A DNA stretch of 64,000 bases from Pseudomonas sp. B21-056 (GTDB taxonomy: Bacteria > Pseudomonadota > Gammaproteobacteria > Pseudomonadales > Pseudomonadaceae). The DNA is taken from NCBI RefSeq assembly GCF_026016325.1, contig NZ_CP087203.1, forward strand, positions 3,038,001 to 3,102,000, read 5' to 3'. This document shows positions 1-9,800 of the stretch, in pieces. The position numbers and the translations under genes are program-made. The notes under the pieces were generated by a model, which was not told the DNA's origin, did no database searches, and saw only the letters and a program-made list of their open reading frames with translations. Positions within the stretch are counted from its first letter, which is position 1; each line of letters starts with the position of its first letter.

Positions 1-2990
1 GGGCGCTGCAGCAAGTGATCGACCGTCACGATATTCTGCGCACGTCGCTCGCCTGGGAAGGCCTCGACGAGCCGGTTCAGATTGTCTGGCGCCAAGCTCC
101 GCTGCATCTGGAAACCTTCATGCCCGATCCGGCTCGCGGTGACGTCGCCAAGCAGTTGCATGAGCGCTTCGACGCCCGGCATTACCGGCTGGACCTGCGC
201 CAGGCGCCGATGTTGCGTCTGATCGTAGCCGAGGACGCGCCCAACCAGCGCTGGGTCGCGACGCTGCTGTTCCACCATACGGTGCTGGACCACACGGCAC
301 TGGAAACCCTGGTGCATGAGATGCAGGCCCACCTGCTCGACAGGGCACACGAGTTGGGTCCTGCGGTGCAATACCGCAACTACGTGGGTCAGGCCCTCTT
401 GGGCGGCAGCCAGGAGGAGCATGAAGCGTTCTTTCGCGAAATGCTCGGCGATATCGAGGAACCGACGTTGCCGTTCGGTCGCCAGGACGTGCAGGGCGAC
501 GGCAATGATGTGGAGGAGGTGAAACAGGCGGTGGAGGCAGGGCTGTGTCGGCGTCTGCGTGGGCAGGCGCGGCGGTTGGGCGTCAGCGCGGCGAGCCTGA
601 TGCACTTGGCCTGGGCCCAGGTATTGGGCCGCGTCAGCGGTCGCGAAGAAGTGGTCTTCGGCACGGTGCTGTTGGGGCGGATGCAGGCGGGGGACGGCGC
701 CGACCGTGCCTTGGGCATGTTCATCAATACCTTACCGTTGCGGGTCAGCCTCGGTGAGCAGGTTGCACGTGAGTCGGTCAAAGCCATCCACAGGCGGCTC
801 ACCGAGCTGTTGGGACATGAGCACGCGCCGCTGGCGCTGGCGCAGCGTTGCAGCGGTGTGACGGCGCCGACACCGCTATTCAGTGCGTTGCTCAACTACC
901 GTCACAATGCCGTGACGGTGGAGGTCGGGGCAGAGGCGGTGTGGCAGGGCATCGAGGTTCTCGGTGGCGAGGAACGCACCAACTACCCGTTGTCGCTGGC
1001 AGTGGATGATGAAGGCGAAGGGTTCAGTCTGGTCGTGCAGGCGATGGCCGGGATCGATGCCCGACGCATCGCGGGCTACATGCAGACCACGCTCTACAGC
1101 CTGGTCAGCGCCTTGGAAAACGCACCCGATACTGCCTTGCATACACTGCAAAGCCTGCCGTCGGCCGAACTTGAGCTGTTGCTGGACACCTGGAACGCCA
1201 CGCAAGTCAGCTATCCGCTGGAGCAGACGATCCATCAACTGTTCCAGGCCCAGGCGCAGGTATCACCTGATGCCGTGGCCGTCGTCTTTGGCGACCGCTC
1301 GTTGAGTTACGCCGAACTGAACGGCCAGGCCAACCGGCTCGCCCATCGCCTGCTTGCGCAGGGCGTGCGCCCGGACGACCGGGTGGCGATCTGTGTGGAA
1401 CGTGGCCCCGACATGCTGGTGGGGCTGCTGGGTATCCTGAAGTCGGGCGCGGCCTATGTCCCCTTGGACCCGGCGTACCCGAACGAGCGCCTGTCCTACA
1501 TGCTTGATGACAGCGCGCCATTGGCGCTGGTGGTGCACGGCACCACCCGAGGCCTGTTGGCCGACACCGGGTTGGTGCTCGTCGACCTCGACAGCGCTGA
1601 GAGTCAGGCTTTTTCCCCGGACAACCCGTCCGTGCCCGGGCTGACTTCGGCACACCTGGCTTACGTGCTCTACACCTCGGGATCGACCGGCAGGCCAAAG
1701 GGCGTGATGGTCGAGCACCGCAGTGTGGTCAACCTGTTGTGGACGATGCGCGACACCCTGGGCGTGGCCCCCAGCGACCGGATGCTGGCACTGACCACCC
1801 TGGGCTTCGACATCGCCGGGTTGGAACTCTATCTGCCGCTGATCTGCGGCGCACGGGTAGTGCTGGCCTCCCGTGAACAGGGCCGAGACGGCCAGGCGCT
1901 GGCTCGGATGATCGCCTCCCACGGTATCACCCAGGCCCAGGCGACTCCGGCAAGCTGGCGCATGTTGCTGGAGTCGGGTTGGGAAGGCGCGCCCGGGCTG
2001 ACGGCACTCTGCGGCGGCGAAGCGCTGCCTGTCGACCTCGCCCAGCGCGTGGCGGAGCGGGTCCGGACTTTGTTCAACGTCTATGGCCCGACCGAAACGA
2101 CGATCTGGTCATCGTCCATGCCGGTCGGGGCCTCAGAGGCGGGTGGCGGCTCGGTCAGTATCGGCCGGCCCATCGCCAATACGCGCTTCTACCTGCTCGA
2201 CCACCACGGCAATCCAGTGCCTGTCGGCGTTGCGGGTGAGATCTGCATTGGCGGCGCAGGCGTGGCGCGGGGCTATATGAACCGCGCGGACCTTACCGCT
2301 GAACGCTTTTTGAAGGATCCGTTCAGTGTCCAGGCGGACGCACGGATGTACCGCACCGGTGACATCGGTCGCTACCTGCCGGACGGCCGGATCGAGTACC
2401 TGACCCGCAACGATGGGCAAGTCAAGATCCGTGGCCTGCGCATAGAACTGGGGGAAATCGAAACAGTGCTTGCCGGTTGCCCGGGGGTGAGCGAGGCCGT
2501 GGTCATCGCGCGCGAAGACCTGCCCGGCGAGAAGCGTCTGGTCGCGTATTACCGCACCCAGGCCGACCCGCACGCGTCGATGGCCGAGGCGTTGCGGACC
2601 TTGGCGCTTGGGCAACTGCCCGAGTACATGGTGCCGGTGGCCTATATGCGGTTGGACGCGATGCCACAGACGCCCAACGGCAAGCTGGATCGCAAGGCGC
2701 TGCCGGCACCGGAGTCGACGGCCCTGGGTCTGGACGCCTATGAGGCACCACTGGGTGATGTCGAGCTGCTACTGGCAGAGATCTGGCAGCAACTGTTGGG
2801 CCTGGAGCGGGTCGGTCGGCATGATCGGTTCTTTGAATCGGGTGGGCATTCGCTGTTGGCGATGCGGCTGATCTCCCAGGTGCGCCAGCGCCTTGGGGTA
2901 GAGTTGACGCTCGGCGATCTGTTTGCTCATTCGCAGTTGAGTGCGCTGGCCCTGGTGGTATCCGGTGCGGCGCGCAGTACGTTGCCGTCG
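1..2990 (+). other. NRPS module: partial dual C - A(Gly) - T
   Basis: Adenylation pocket residues, read by alignment to GrsA from the FDIAGLE, QATP, LCGGE and NVYGPTETTIW segments, are D-I-L-Q-L-G-V-I-W, close to the known glycine code. The condensation domain has the HHTVLDH form of dual E/C domains, so the residue before this Gly should be D. The carrier domain reads FESGGHS instead of the FELGGHS seen in most other modules here. Confidence 0.8.
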
Positions 2991-5900
2991 ATCGTGCCGG
3001 TCGATCGGGATGAGCCGCTGCCGCTGTCCTTCTCCCAGCAGCGCCTGCTGTTCCTGACGCGGATCGAAGGGGCCAGCTCGGCCTATCATTTGCCGGTGGC
3101 CTTGCGCCTGACGGGAGCACTGGACCGCAATGCGCTACAGCGTGCCCTGGACCGGATCGTGGCGCGCCACGAAGCCCTGCGTACGACGTTCGTCCAGAGT
3201 CCGGAACAACCGGCCTGGCAGCGTATCGCCGCCCGGGACAGTGGGTTTGCCTTGGAAACTCTCGATCTGCGCGCCGACTCCATGGCGCGGGAGTCAATGC
3301 AGGCGATGATCGACGGGGAAGCCGGCGCGGTCTTCGACCTCGAGCGCGGACCGCTGATCCGTGGCCGGCTGGTGCGGTTGGCGGATGACGAACATGTATT
3401 GATGGTGACGATGCACCACATCGTTTCGGATGGCTGGTCGATAGGGGTTCTGACCCGGGAGCTGGTCACGCTCTACAGCGCCTATCACGAGGGTCGAGAG
3501 GACCCACTCCCGGCGCTGGAGGTGCAGTATGCCGACTACGCGGTCTGGCAACGCCGCTGGCTGAGCAACGAAGTGCTCAAGTGCCAGGGCGCCTGGTGGC
3601 AAGCTGCTCTGGCCGATGCGCCGGGGCTGCTGATGTTGCCCTCCGACCATCCACGGCCGGCACACCAGAGTTATGCCGGCGCAAGCCTGGCGGTGCGCTT
3701 CGATGCGGCGCTCACCGCGGACCTCAAGGTCTTGAGCCAGCGCTATGGCACGACGCTGTACATGACGGTGCTGGCCGGCTGGGCCGCGGTGCTTGGACGA
3801 CTTTCAGGGCAGGACATGGTGGTCATCGGCTCGCCGACCGCCAACCGCAGGCGAGGGGAAGTCGAGGACCTGATTGGTTTCTTCGTCAACACCCTGGCCT
3901 TGCCCATCGACGTGTCGGGCCAGCCCAGCGTCGAAGTCCTGTTGCAACGGGTCAAGATGCAGACGTTGGAGGCTCAGGCCCACCAGGACCTGCCGTTCGA
4001 ACAGGTCGTGGAACTGGTCAAGCCGGTGCGCAGCCTGTCTCACAGCGCCATATTCCAGACCATGTTGTCCTGGCAGAACACTGAGGGCGCTGAACGGGTC
4101 CTGGGTGACCTGAAGCTGGAAGCACTGGGGGCGGCGAGGCGAACGGCGAAATTCGATCTGTCCCTTGACCTGGGCGAGGTCGACGGCTGTATCCAGGGGG
4201 CGTTGGAGTACGCCACGGCGCTGTTCGACCGGACGACCATCGAGCGTTACCTCGGTTACCTGGAACGCATGTTGCGGGCGATGGTGGCGGATGCCGATGC
4301 GGCCGTCGATGAGATTGCCTTGCTTGGCGAAACCGAGCGCCTGCAGCTGGAACGGTTCAATGCTACTCAGGCTGAATATCTGCTGGAACAGACGATTCAT
4401 GGGTTGTTCGAGGAACAGGTGCAGCGCACACCGGATGCGCTGGCGGTGCTGCATGGCGGGCAACGCCTGAGCTATGGCGAGCTGAACGAGCGGGCCAACC
4501 GGTTGGCGCATTACCTGCGCGGGCAGGGCGTGCGGCCGGATTCGCGAGTAGCAATCTGCGTCGAACGCGGTACCGACATGGTGGTCGGGCTGCTGGCGAT
4601 CCTCAAGGCGGGTGGCGGTTATGTGCCACTGGATCCGGCCTATCCGGCGGATCGGATTGCCTACATGCTGGAGGACAGCGCGCCGGCGGTGGTGCTGGTT
4701 CAGGCTGCGACGGTCGGGTTGTTGGCCGGTGCTTCGATGCCGGTGATCGATCTGGGTAGCGGGCTCTGGCAGGACGAGTCCGTCTCGAATCCGCAGGTGC
4801 CCGTGCTGACCTCGGCGCATCTGGCCTACGTGATCTACACCTCCGGTTCCACCGGTTTGCCCAAAGGCGTGATGATCGAACACCGTAATACGGTGAACTT
4901 CCTGACCTGGGCCCATCGGTCGTTCGATTCGAACTCCCTGTCGAAAACCCTGTTCTCGACGTCATTGAACTTCGACCTGGCAGTTTATGAATGCTTTGCG
5001 CCACTGACGTCCGGCGGCAGCATCGAAGTCGTGACTAATGTGCTGGAACTGCAGCAGGGCGAGCACGACATCACCTTGATCAACACCGTGCCGTCGGCGC
5101 TCAAGGCGTTGCTGGAATCCGGTGGGCTGGGCGAGGGTGTGGACACGGTCAACGTGGCCGGTGAAGCGCTCAAGCGCAGCCTGGTGGAAGCGCTGTTCGA
5201 ACAGACCTCGGTCAAGCGGCTGTGCAACCTCTATGGTCCTTCGGAAACCACGACCTATTCGAGTTGGGTGTCGATGGCCCGCGAAGACGGGTTTGTCGCG
5301 CACATCGGCAAGCCTGTGGCGAACACCCAGTTCTACTTGCTGGACGAACATAAACAACCGGTGCCACTGGGCGTGCCAGGGGAAATCTACATCGGTGGCG
5401 CAGGGGTGGCGCGGGGTTATCTCAATCGTGATGACCTGACGGCTGAACGCTTCCTCAAGGATCCGTTCAGCAGCGCTGCAAGCGCCCGGATGTACAAGAC
5501 CGGCGACCTGGGCCGCTATCTCTCGGATGGCAACATCGAATACCTGGGCCGTAACGACGATCAGGTGAAGATCCGCGGTTTCCGCATCGAACTGGGGGAG
5601 ATCGAAGCCAAACTCGCTCAACACGATGCGGTGAAAGAAGCCGTGGTGCTGGCCCGCGAAGACGTGCCGGGCGACAAGCGACTGGTCGCCTATTTCACCC
5701 AGTCGCAAGCAGCGGGCATCGAGGCTCTGCGCGCTCATCTGCAAGCGCAACTGCCGGCCTACATGGTTCCGGTGGCCTACGTACACCTCGACACACTGCC
5801 ACTGACCCCCAACGGCAAACTCGACCGCAAGGCCCTGCCGGTACCCGCCAGCAGCGCGTACTCCGTGCGTCAATACGAAGCCCCCCTGGGTGACACCGAG

Positions 5901-6161
5901 ATGAAGCTCGCAGCGCTGTGGGCCGAGTTGCTGAAGGTCGAGCGTGTCGGCCGCCATGACCATTTCTTTGAACTGGGCGGGCACTCGTTGTTGGCCGTGG
6001 CGCTGATCGAACGTATGCGCAGGGAAGGCATGGAGGCCGATGTACGAGTGTTGTTCGGTCAACCGACACTGGCGTCGGTGGCCGCGGCGGTGGGACAGGT
6101 ACAACGCATCGACGTGCCCGAGACGAAGATTCCGGCGCTCACGCGTCAGCGACGTATCTGA
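3..6161 (+). CDS. Non-ribosomal peptide synthetase, 3' part (Gly and Ala modules), truncated by window start
   Basis: The reading frame is open from the first base (codon phase at position 3) and has no start signal, so this is the 3' end of a longer synthetase gene; the GTG at 15 is only an internal Val codon. Visible domain order is C (partial, its HHxxLDH motif marks the dual epimerisation/condensation type), A, T, C (conventional LCL type with HHIVSDGW), A, T. Phosphopantetheine serines lie in GGHS motifs at about 2850 and 5985. There is no thioesterase, and the protein ends soon after the last carrier domain in a short basic tail (PALTRQRRI), so the chain passes to the next synthetase, which begins 478 bases downstream on the same strand. 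Predicted substrates are Gly then Ala. The product belongs to the cyclic lipopeptide pathway described under the next gene. Confidence 0.95.
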   Translation, partial: ALQQVIDRHDILRTSLAWEGLDEPVQIVWRQAPLHLETFMPDPARGDVAKQLHERFDARHYRLDLRQAPMLRLIVAEDAPNQRWVATLLFHHTVLDHTALETLVHEMQAHLLDRAHELGPAVQYRNYVGQALLGGSQEEHEAFFREMLGDIEEPTLPFGRQDVQGDGNDVEEVKQAVEAGLCRRLRGQARRLGVSAASLMHLAWAQVLGRVSGREEVVFGTVLLGRMQAGDGADRALGMFINTLPLRVSLGEQVARESVKAIHRRLTELLGHEHAPLALAQRCSGVTAPTPLFSALLNYRHNAVTVEVGAEAVWQGIEVLGGEERTNYPLSLAVDDEGEGFSLVVQAMAGIDARRIAGYMQTTLYSLVSALENAPDTALHTLQSLPSAELELLLDTWNATQVSYPLEQTIHQLFQAQAQVSPDAVAVVFGDRSLSYAELNGQANRLAHRLLAQGVRPDDRVAICVERGPDMLVGLLGILKSGAAYVPLDPAYPNERLSYMLDDSAPLALVVHGTTRGLLADTGLVLVDLDSAESQAFSPDNPSVPGLTSAHLAYVLYTSGSTGRPKGVMVEHRSVVNLLWTMRDTLGVAPSDRMLALTTLGFDIAGLELYLPLICGARVVLASREQGRDGQALARMIASHGITQAQATPASWRMLLESGWEGAPGLTALCGGEALPVDLAQRVAERVRTLFNVYGPTETTIWSSSMPVGASEAGGGSVSIGRPIANTRFYLLDHHGNPVPVGVAGEICIGGAGVARGYMNRADLTAERFLKDPFSVQADARMYRTGDIGRYLPDGRIEYLTRNDGQVKIRGLRIELGEIETVLAGCPGVSEAVVIAREDLPGEKRLVAYYRTQADPHASMAEALRTLALGQLPEYMVPVAYMRLDAMPQTPNGKLDRKALPAPESTALGLDAYEAPLGDVELLLAEIWQQLLGLERVGRHDRFFESGGHSLLAMRLISQVRQRLGVELTLGDLFAHSQLSALALVVSGAARSTLPSIVPVDRDEPLPLSFSQQRLLFLTRIEGASSAYHLPVALRLTGALDRNALQRALDRIVARHEALRTTFVQSPEQPAWQRIAARDSGFALETLDLRADSMARESMQAMIDGEAGAVFDLERGPLIRGRLVRLADDEHVLMVTMHHIVSDGWSIGVLTRELVTLYSAYHEGREDPLPALEVQYADYAVWQRRWLSNEVLKCQGAWWQAALADAPGLLMLPSDHPRPAHQSYAGASLAVRFDAALTADLKVLSQRYGTTLYMTVLAGWAAVLGRLSGQDMVVIGSPTANRRRGEVEDLIGFFVNTLALPIDVSGQPSVEVLLQRVKMQTLEAQAHQDLPFEQVVELVKPVRSLSHSAIFQTMLSWQNTEGAERVLGDLKLEALGAARRTAKFDLSLDLGEVDGCIQGALEYATALFDRTTIERYLGYLERMLRAMVADADAAVDEIALLGETERLQLERFNATQAEYLLEQTIHGLFEEQVQRTPDALAVLHGGQRLSYGELNERANRLAHYLRGQGVRPDSRVAICVERGTDMVVGLLAILKAGGGYVPLDPAYPADRIAYMLEDSAPAVVLVQAATVGLLAGASMPVIDLGSGLWQDESVSNPQVPVLTSAHLAYVIYTSGSTGLPKGVMIEHRNTVNFLTWAHRSFDSNSLSKTLFSTSLNFDLAVYECFAPLTSGGSIEVVTNVLELQQGEHDITLINTVPSALKALLESGGLGEGVDTVNVAGEALKRSLVEALFEQTSVKRLCNLYGPSETTTYSSWVSMAREDGFVAHIGKPVANTQFYLLDEHKQPVPLGVPGEIYIGGAGVARGYLNRDDLTAERFLKDPFSSAASARMYKTGDLGRYLSDGNIEYLGRNDDQVKIRGFRIELGEIEAKLAQHDAVKEAVVLAREDVPGDKRLVAYFTQSQAAGIEALRAHLQAQLPAYMVPVAYVHLDTLPLTPNGKLDRKALPVPASSAYSVRQYEAPLGDTEMKLAALWAELLKVERVGRHDHFFELGGHSLLAVALIERMRREGMEADVRVLFGQPTLASVAAAVGQVQRIDVPETKIPALTRQRRI
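2991..6161 (+). other. NRPS module: LCL C - A(Ala) - T
   Basis: The condensation domain starts with LPLSFSQQRL and has HHIVSDGW, typical of LCL domains; this fits a preceding achiral Gly. Pocket residues from FDLAVYE, NTVPS, VNVAGE and NLYGPSETTTY are D-L-Y-N-N-A-L-T-Y, an alanine code. The next module (in the downstream protein) opens with a dual E/C domain, so this Ala is expected to become D-Ala. Parts of this A domain are almost identical at DNA level to those of modules 2 and 6 of the next gene. Confidence 0.8.
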
Positions 6162-6208
6162 ACCCCTGGGAGCCTGTCTGCTGGCGGCGATGTTGGCTGG
6201 GCTGACGT

Positions 6209-6235
6209 CATCGCGAGCAGGCTCGCTCCCACAGG
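6209..6235 (-). repeat. REP element
   Basis: The sequence reads catcgcgagc-aggctcgctcccacag, the reverse complement of the pseudomonad REP palindrome found elsewhere in the window. It lies 48 bases after the stop of the upstream synthetase gene and may help terminate or stabilise its transcript. Confidence 0.85.
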
Positions 6236-6279
6236 GGTTCGGGGTGTTCCCCAGATGTTATGCACCTCCACGATCCAGG

Positions 6280-6371
6280 GTGGGAGCGAGCCTGCTCGCG
6301 ATAGCGGTGGGCCTGTTGGCATCAATGCTGAGTGTGCCACCGCCATCGCGGGCAAGCCCGGCTCGCACAGG
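6280..6371. repeat. REPIN: two inverted REPs with conserved loop
   Basis: A REP in plus orientation (6280-6308) and one in minus orientation (6341-6371) flank a spacer that contains atgctgagtgtgcc. The same REP-spacer-REP arrangement, with a closely similar spacer, recurs at 61870-61959. This is the structure of a REPIN (a non-autonomous mobile palindrome pair moved by RAYT transposases). No RAYT gene lies in the window. Confidence 0.8.
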
Positions 6372-6466
6372 ATCTACCTCCGCCTGCCCCCCCCCCCCGC
6401 CGGGACTTGTCCCTGCTTCCCATGACAGACATGCCCTACTGAATGCTCTAATTTTTTTTGGCCTGT

Positions 6467-6496
6467 AAGGAGACAGTCCCGGAGAGGGATCTCCTT
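6467..6496 (+). promoter_or_regulatory. Leader hairpin with GGA loop, possible RsmA/RsmE site
   Basis: AAGGAGA (6467-6473) pairs with TCTCCTT (6490-6496), and inside it TCCC (6477-6480) pairs with GGGA (6486-6489) around a GGAGA loop. A GGA exposed in a short-stem loop is the known recognition feature of RsmA/CsrA-type proteins, and Gac/Rsm control of lipopeptide synthesis is established in pseudomonads. That this hairpin is transcribed or bound is inference; it lies about 145 bases before the start codon of the downstream gene, not over its ribosome site. Confidence 0.3.
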
Positions 6497-6639
6497 CGGT
6501 TGAACATGACGATATTCACTGCATTGGCCTGCCCGACGTGATCGGCCCATCACCGCCAATCCTCGCGTCCAGGCGACACGCCGTCTCTGAAAGTCACATT
6601 GATCGTCAACCACTCCGAACCAGAAAAGCAGGTCCTTCG

Positions 6640-6819
6640 ATGCAATTCAGCGAACTGATGGCAGCTCTTTCCAAGCACCCGATCCGTCTCCAGCAGGACG
6701 GCGACAACCTGGTGATCCAGGGCGATGACGAAGGGCTGGACGGTGCGTTGTGGGACAGCCTTACCGCGTATAAGCAGGAATTACTCGATTTGGTGGGGAG
6801 CAATGGCGGCGATTGGTTG
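6640..6819 (+). other. TubC-type N-terminal docking domain
   Basis: The first 55 or so residues (MQFSELMAALS, then LQQDGDNLVI, then AYKQELLDLV) follow the TubC docking pattern: an N-terminal helix with a leucine-rich patch, a DGDxLxI strand and a KxELLxLL helix. It should receive the C-terminal tail of the upstream Gly-Ala synthetase, whose last residues are short and basic. The pairing is inference. Confidence 0.75.
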
Positions 6820-9800
6820 AGCCCGGCATTTCGCATCACCCCGGACATGTTGCCGCTGGCGCACCTGACCCAGGAGGACATCGACCGGATCGTCGAGAGT
6901 GTGCCCGGCGGCGCCAGCAACGTGCAGGACATTTATCCGCTGGCGCCGTTGCAGGAAGGCATTCTTTACCATCACCTGGCCGCGGAACATGGCGATCCCT
7001 ATGTGCTCCAGGCCTTGTTCGGGGCTGACCGGCGCACACGTCTGGACGACTTTACCCAGGCTCTGCAAGGGGTGATCGATCGCCACGACATCCTGCGCAC
7101 CTCGGTGGCCTGGGAAGGTCTCGATGAGCCGGTGCAGGTGGTCTGGCGCGCCGCCACCCTGGTGCTGGAAGAGATCGTACTCGATCCGCTTGACGGTGCC
7201 ATCGAATGGCAATTGCAACAACGTTTCGACACCCGGCACCATCGGCTGGATGTGGGCAAGGCGCCGTTATTGCGCCTGGTCTGCGCGCAGGACCGCCCGA
7301 ATGAGCGTTGGGTGGCGATCCTGTTGTTTCACCACATGGTACTGGACCATGTGGCGCTGGAACTGGTGCAGCACGAAATGCAGGCGTTCCTGCTCGGCAT
7401 GCCTGATGCCCTGCCCGAGGTGGTGCCGTATCGCAACTATGTGGCGCAGGTCCGGTTGGGGGCGGGTGAGGACGCCCATGAGGCGTTTTTCCGCGAGATG
7501 CTGGCCGATGTCGATGAGCCGACGTTGCCGTTGGGCTTTGCCGAAGTGCCCAAGCGCGAAGCGGCGGTCGAGGAAGTGCGTTTGTCGGTCGATAGCGCGT
7601 TGAGCCATCGTCTGCGGGCGCAAGCCCGTCAGTTGGGTGTCAGCGCGGCGAGTTTGCATCACCTGGCCTGGGCCCGTGTGTTGGGCGGGCTTGCGGGCAG
7701 GGATGACGTGGTATTCGGTACCGTATTGATGGGCCGGATGCAGGGCGGCGAGGGTGCCGACCGTGCGTTGGGCATGTTTATCAATACCCTGCCATTGCGG
7801 GTGCGACCGACCGGGCAAGGCGTGGGTGAAGGTGTGAAGTCCACCCATGAAAGCCTGACGGCCCTGTTGGGTCACGAGCACGCGTCGCTGGCACTGGCCC
7901 AGCGTTGCAGCGGCATTCCGGCACCTGCGCCGTTGTTCGGTTCGTTGCTCAACTATCGGTACAGCGGCACGACCCAACAGATGCCGGTGCCCCAGGCACT
8001 CAAGGCGTGGGAAGGTTTGCAGGCTCTGGCAAGTGCGGAGGAAACCAACTACCCGCTGACCCTGTCGGTGGATGACCTGGGCGCGGACTTCAGCCTGAGT
8101 GTCCTGGCTTTGACGGAAATTGGCGCCCGGCGCGTCGGCGAATGCATGCTGACGGCACTTGAGAGCCTGGTCCAGGCGCTGGAGCAAACCCCGGACATGC
8201 CGTTGCGGCGGCTCAATATCCTGTCTCCGGACAAGCATCGGCAGTTGCTGGTGGATTTCAACGCAACCACCCGCAGCTATCCACGGGACAGGACCGTCCA
8301 TGGGCTGTTCGAAGCGCAAGCGCAGGCTTGTCCTGATGCCGTTGCGGTGGTCCATGAAGGGCACAGCCTGACTTACGGCGAACTCAACGCCAGGGCCAAC
8401 CGCCTGGCTCGTCACCTGCTCGGCCTGGGCACACAACTGGGCGACAGCGTGGCGATTGCTCTGGAGCGCTCGGTTGACTTGCTGGTCAGCCAGTTGGCCG
8501 TTCTCAAATGCGCGGCCGTCTATGTGCCGCTGGATATCAATGCACCGGTCGAACGCCAGCAGTTCATGGTGCAGGACAGCGGCGCCCAGATCGTACTGAC
8601 GATGAGCACGATGATGGTGCCTGAAGGTGCGCAACGGGTGGACCTGGATGTCGTCGAACTGGATGAGTCGGCCGACAACCTCGACCTGAGCCAGAGCGCC
8701 GAATCCGTCGCGTACATCATGTACACCTCCGGCTCCACCGGTACCCCAAAAGGCGTGCTGGTGCCGCATCGGGCGATCAGTCGCTTGGTGATCAACAACG
8801 GCTACGCCGACTTCAACGCCCGGGACCGGGTGGCGTTTGCCTCGAACCCGGCCTTCGACGCCAGCACCCTCGACGTCTGGGCGCCGTTGCTCAACGGCGG
8901 CTGCGTGGTGGTGGTCGAGCAGGACGTGTTGTTGACCCAGGAGCGTTTTGCGGCGTTGCTGACCGAGCAAGCGGTCAGCGTGCTGTGGATGACGGCCGGT
9001 CTGTTCCATCAGTACGCGTCCGGTCTGCTGCCGGTGTTCAAGCAGCTGCGCTACCTGATCGTGGGCGGTGATGTGCTGGATCCGGCGGTGATCGCTCGGG
9101 TCATGAAAGACGGTGCGCCGCAGCATCTGCTCAACGGCTATGGCCCGACCGAAGCCACGACGTTCACCACCACTTACGAAATCAAGAGCGTGGGCGAGGG
9201 CGGTATCCCGATTGGTCATCCGATCGGCAACACCCGCGTCTATGTGCTGGATGCGAATCAGCAACCCGTGCCGGTGGGTGTGGCGGGCGAGTTGTATATC
9301 GGTGGCGATGGCGTGGCGAAGGGTTACCTGAACCGCCCGGAACTGACCGCCGAGAAGTTCGTTGCCGATCCGTTCAGCGCCGATCCGGCCGCTTTGCTCT
9401 ACCGCACCGGCGACCTGGCACGCTGGCGTGCCGATGGAGCCGTGGATTACCTCGGTCGTAACGACGACCAGGTGAAGATCCGTGGTTTCCGCATTGAACT
9501 GGGCGAAATTGAAGCCCGGTTGGGCCAATGCACCGGCGTGAAAGACGCCGTGGTGCTGGCGCGCCAGGACGACAACGGACCGAAACGCCTGGTGGGCTAT
9601 GTGATTCCCGACGCGGGCGCCACCCTGTCGGTGCACGACCTGCGCAGCCAATTGGCAAGCACGTTGGCTGAGTACATGGTCCCCAGCGCCTTCGTGGTGC
9701 TGCCATCCTTCCCGTTGACCGCCAACGGCAAGCTGGACCGCCGCGCACTGCCGACCCCGGACGCCGACGCCTACGCCAGTCGCGAATACGCCGCCCCGCA

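Larger units (their letters stand above)
6162..6639. other. Intergenic region between the two synthetase genes
   Basis: There is no convincing gene in these 478 bases. The region holds three REP palindromes (6209-6371), a run of 12 C (6387-6398), a run of 8 T (6452-6459) and an imperfect hairpin (6467-6496) with a GGA loop. A tiny ATG reading frame at 6506-6541 (11 codons) has no ribosome site. The promoter, if there is one, could not be placed. Confidence 0.8.

Noticed and set aside
6209..6371. Possible CRISPR-like array from repeated units with spacers
   Set aside because: The units alternate in orientation, vary in sequence and number only three; they are REP/REPIN elements.
6506..6541. 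Short upstream open frame of 11 codons before the giant synthetase
   Set aside because: It has no Shine-Dalgarno sequence at a usable distance and no feature that sets it apart from chance.
6538..6639. GTG at 6538 as start of the giant synthetase (34 extra residues)
   Set aside because: There is no ribosome site before it, the extra residues look like translated non-coding DNA, and the docking domain begins at the ATG at 6640.
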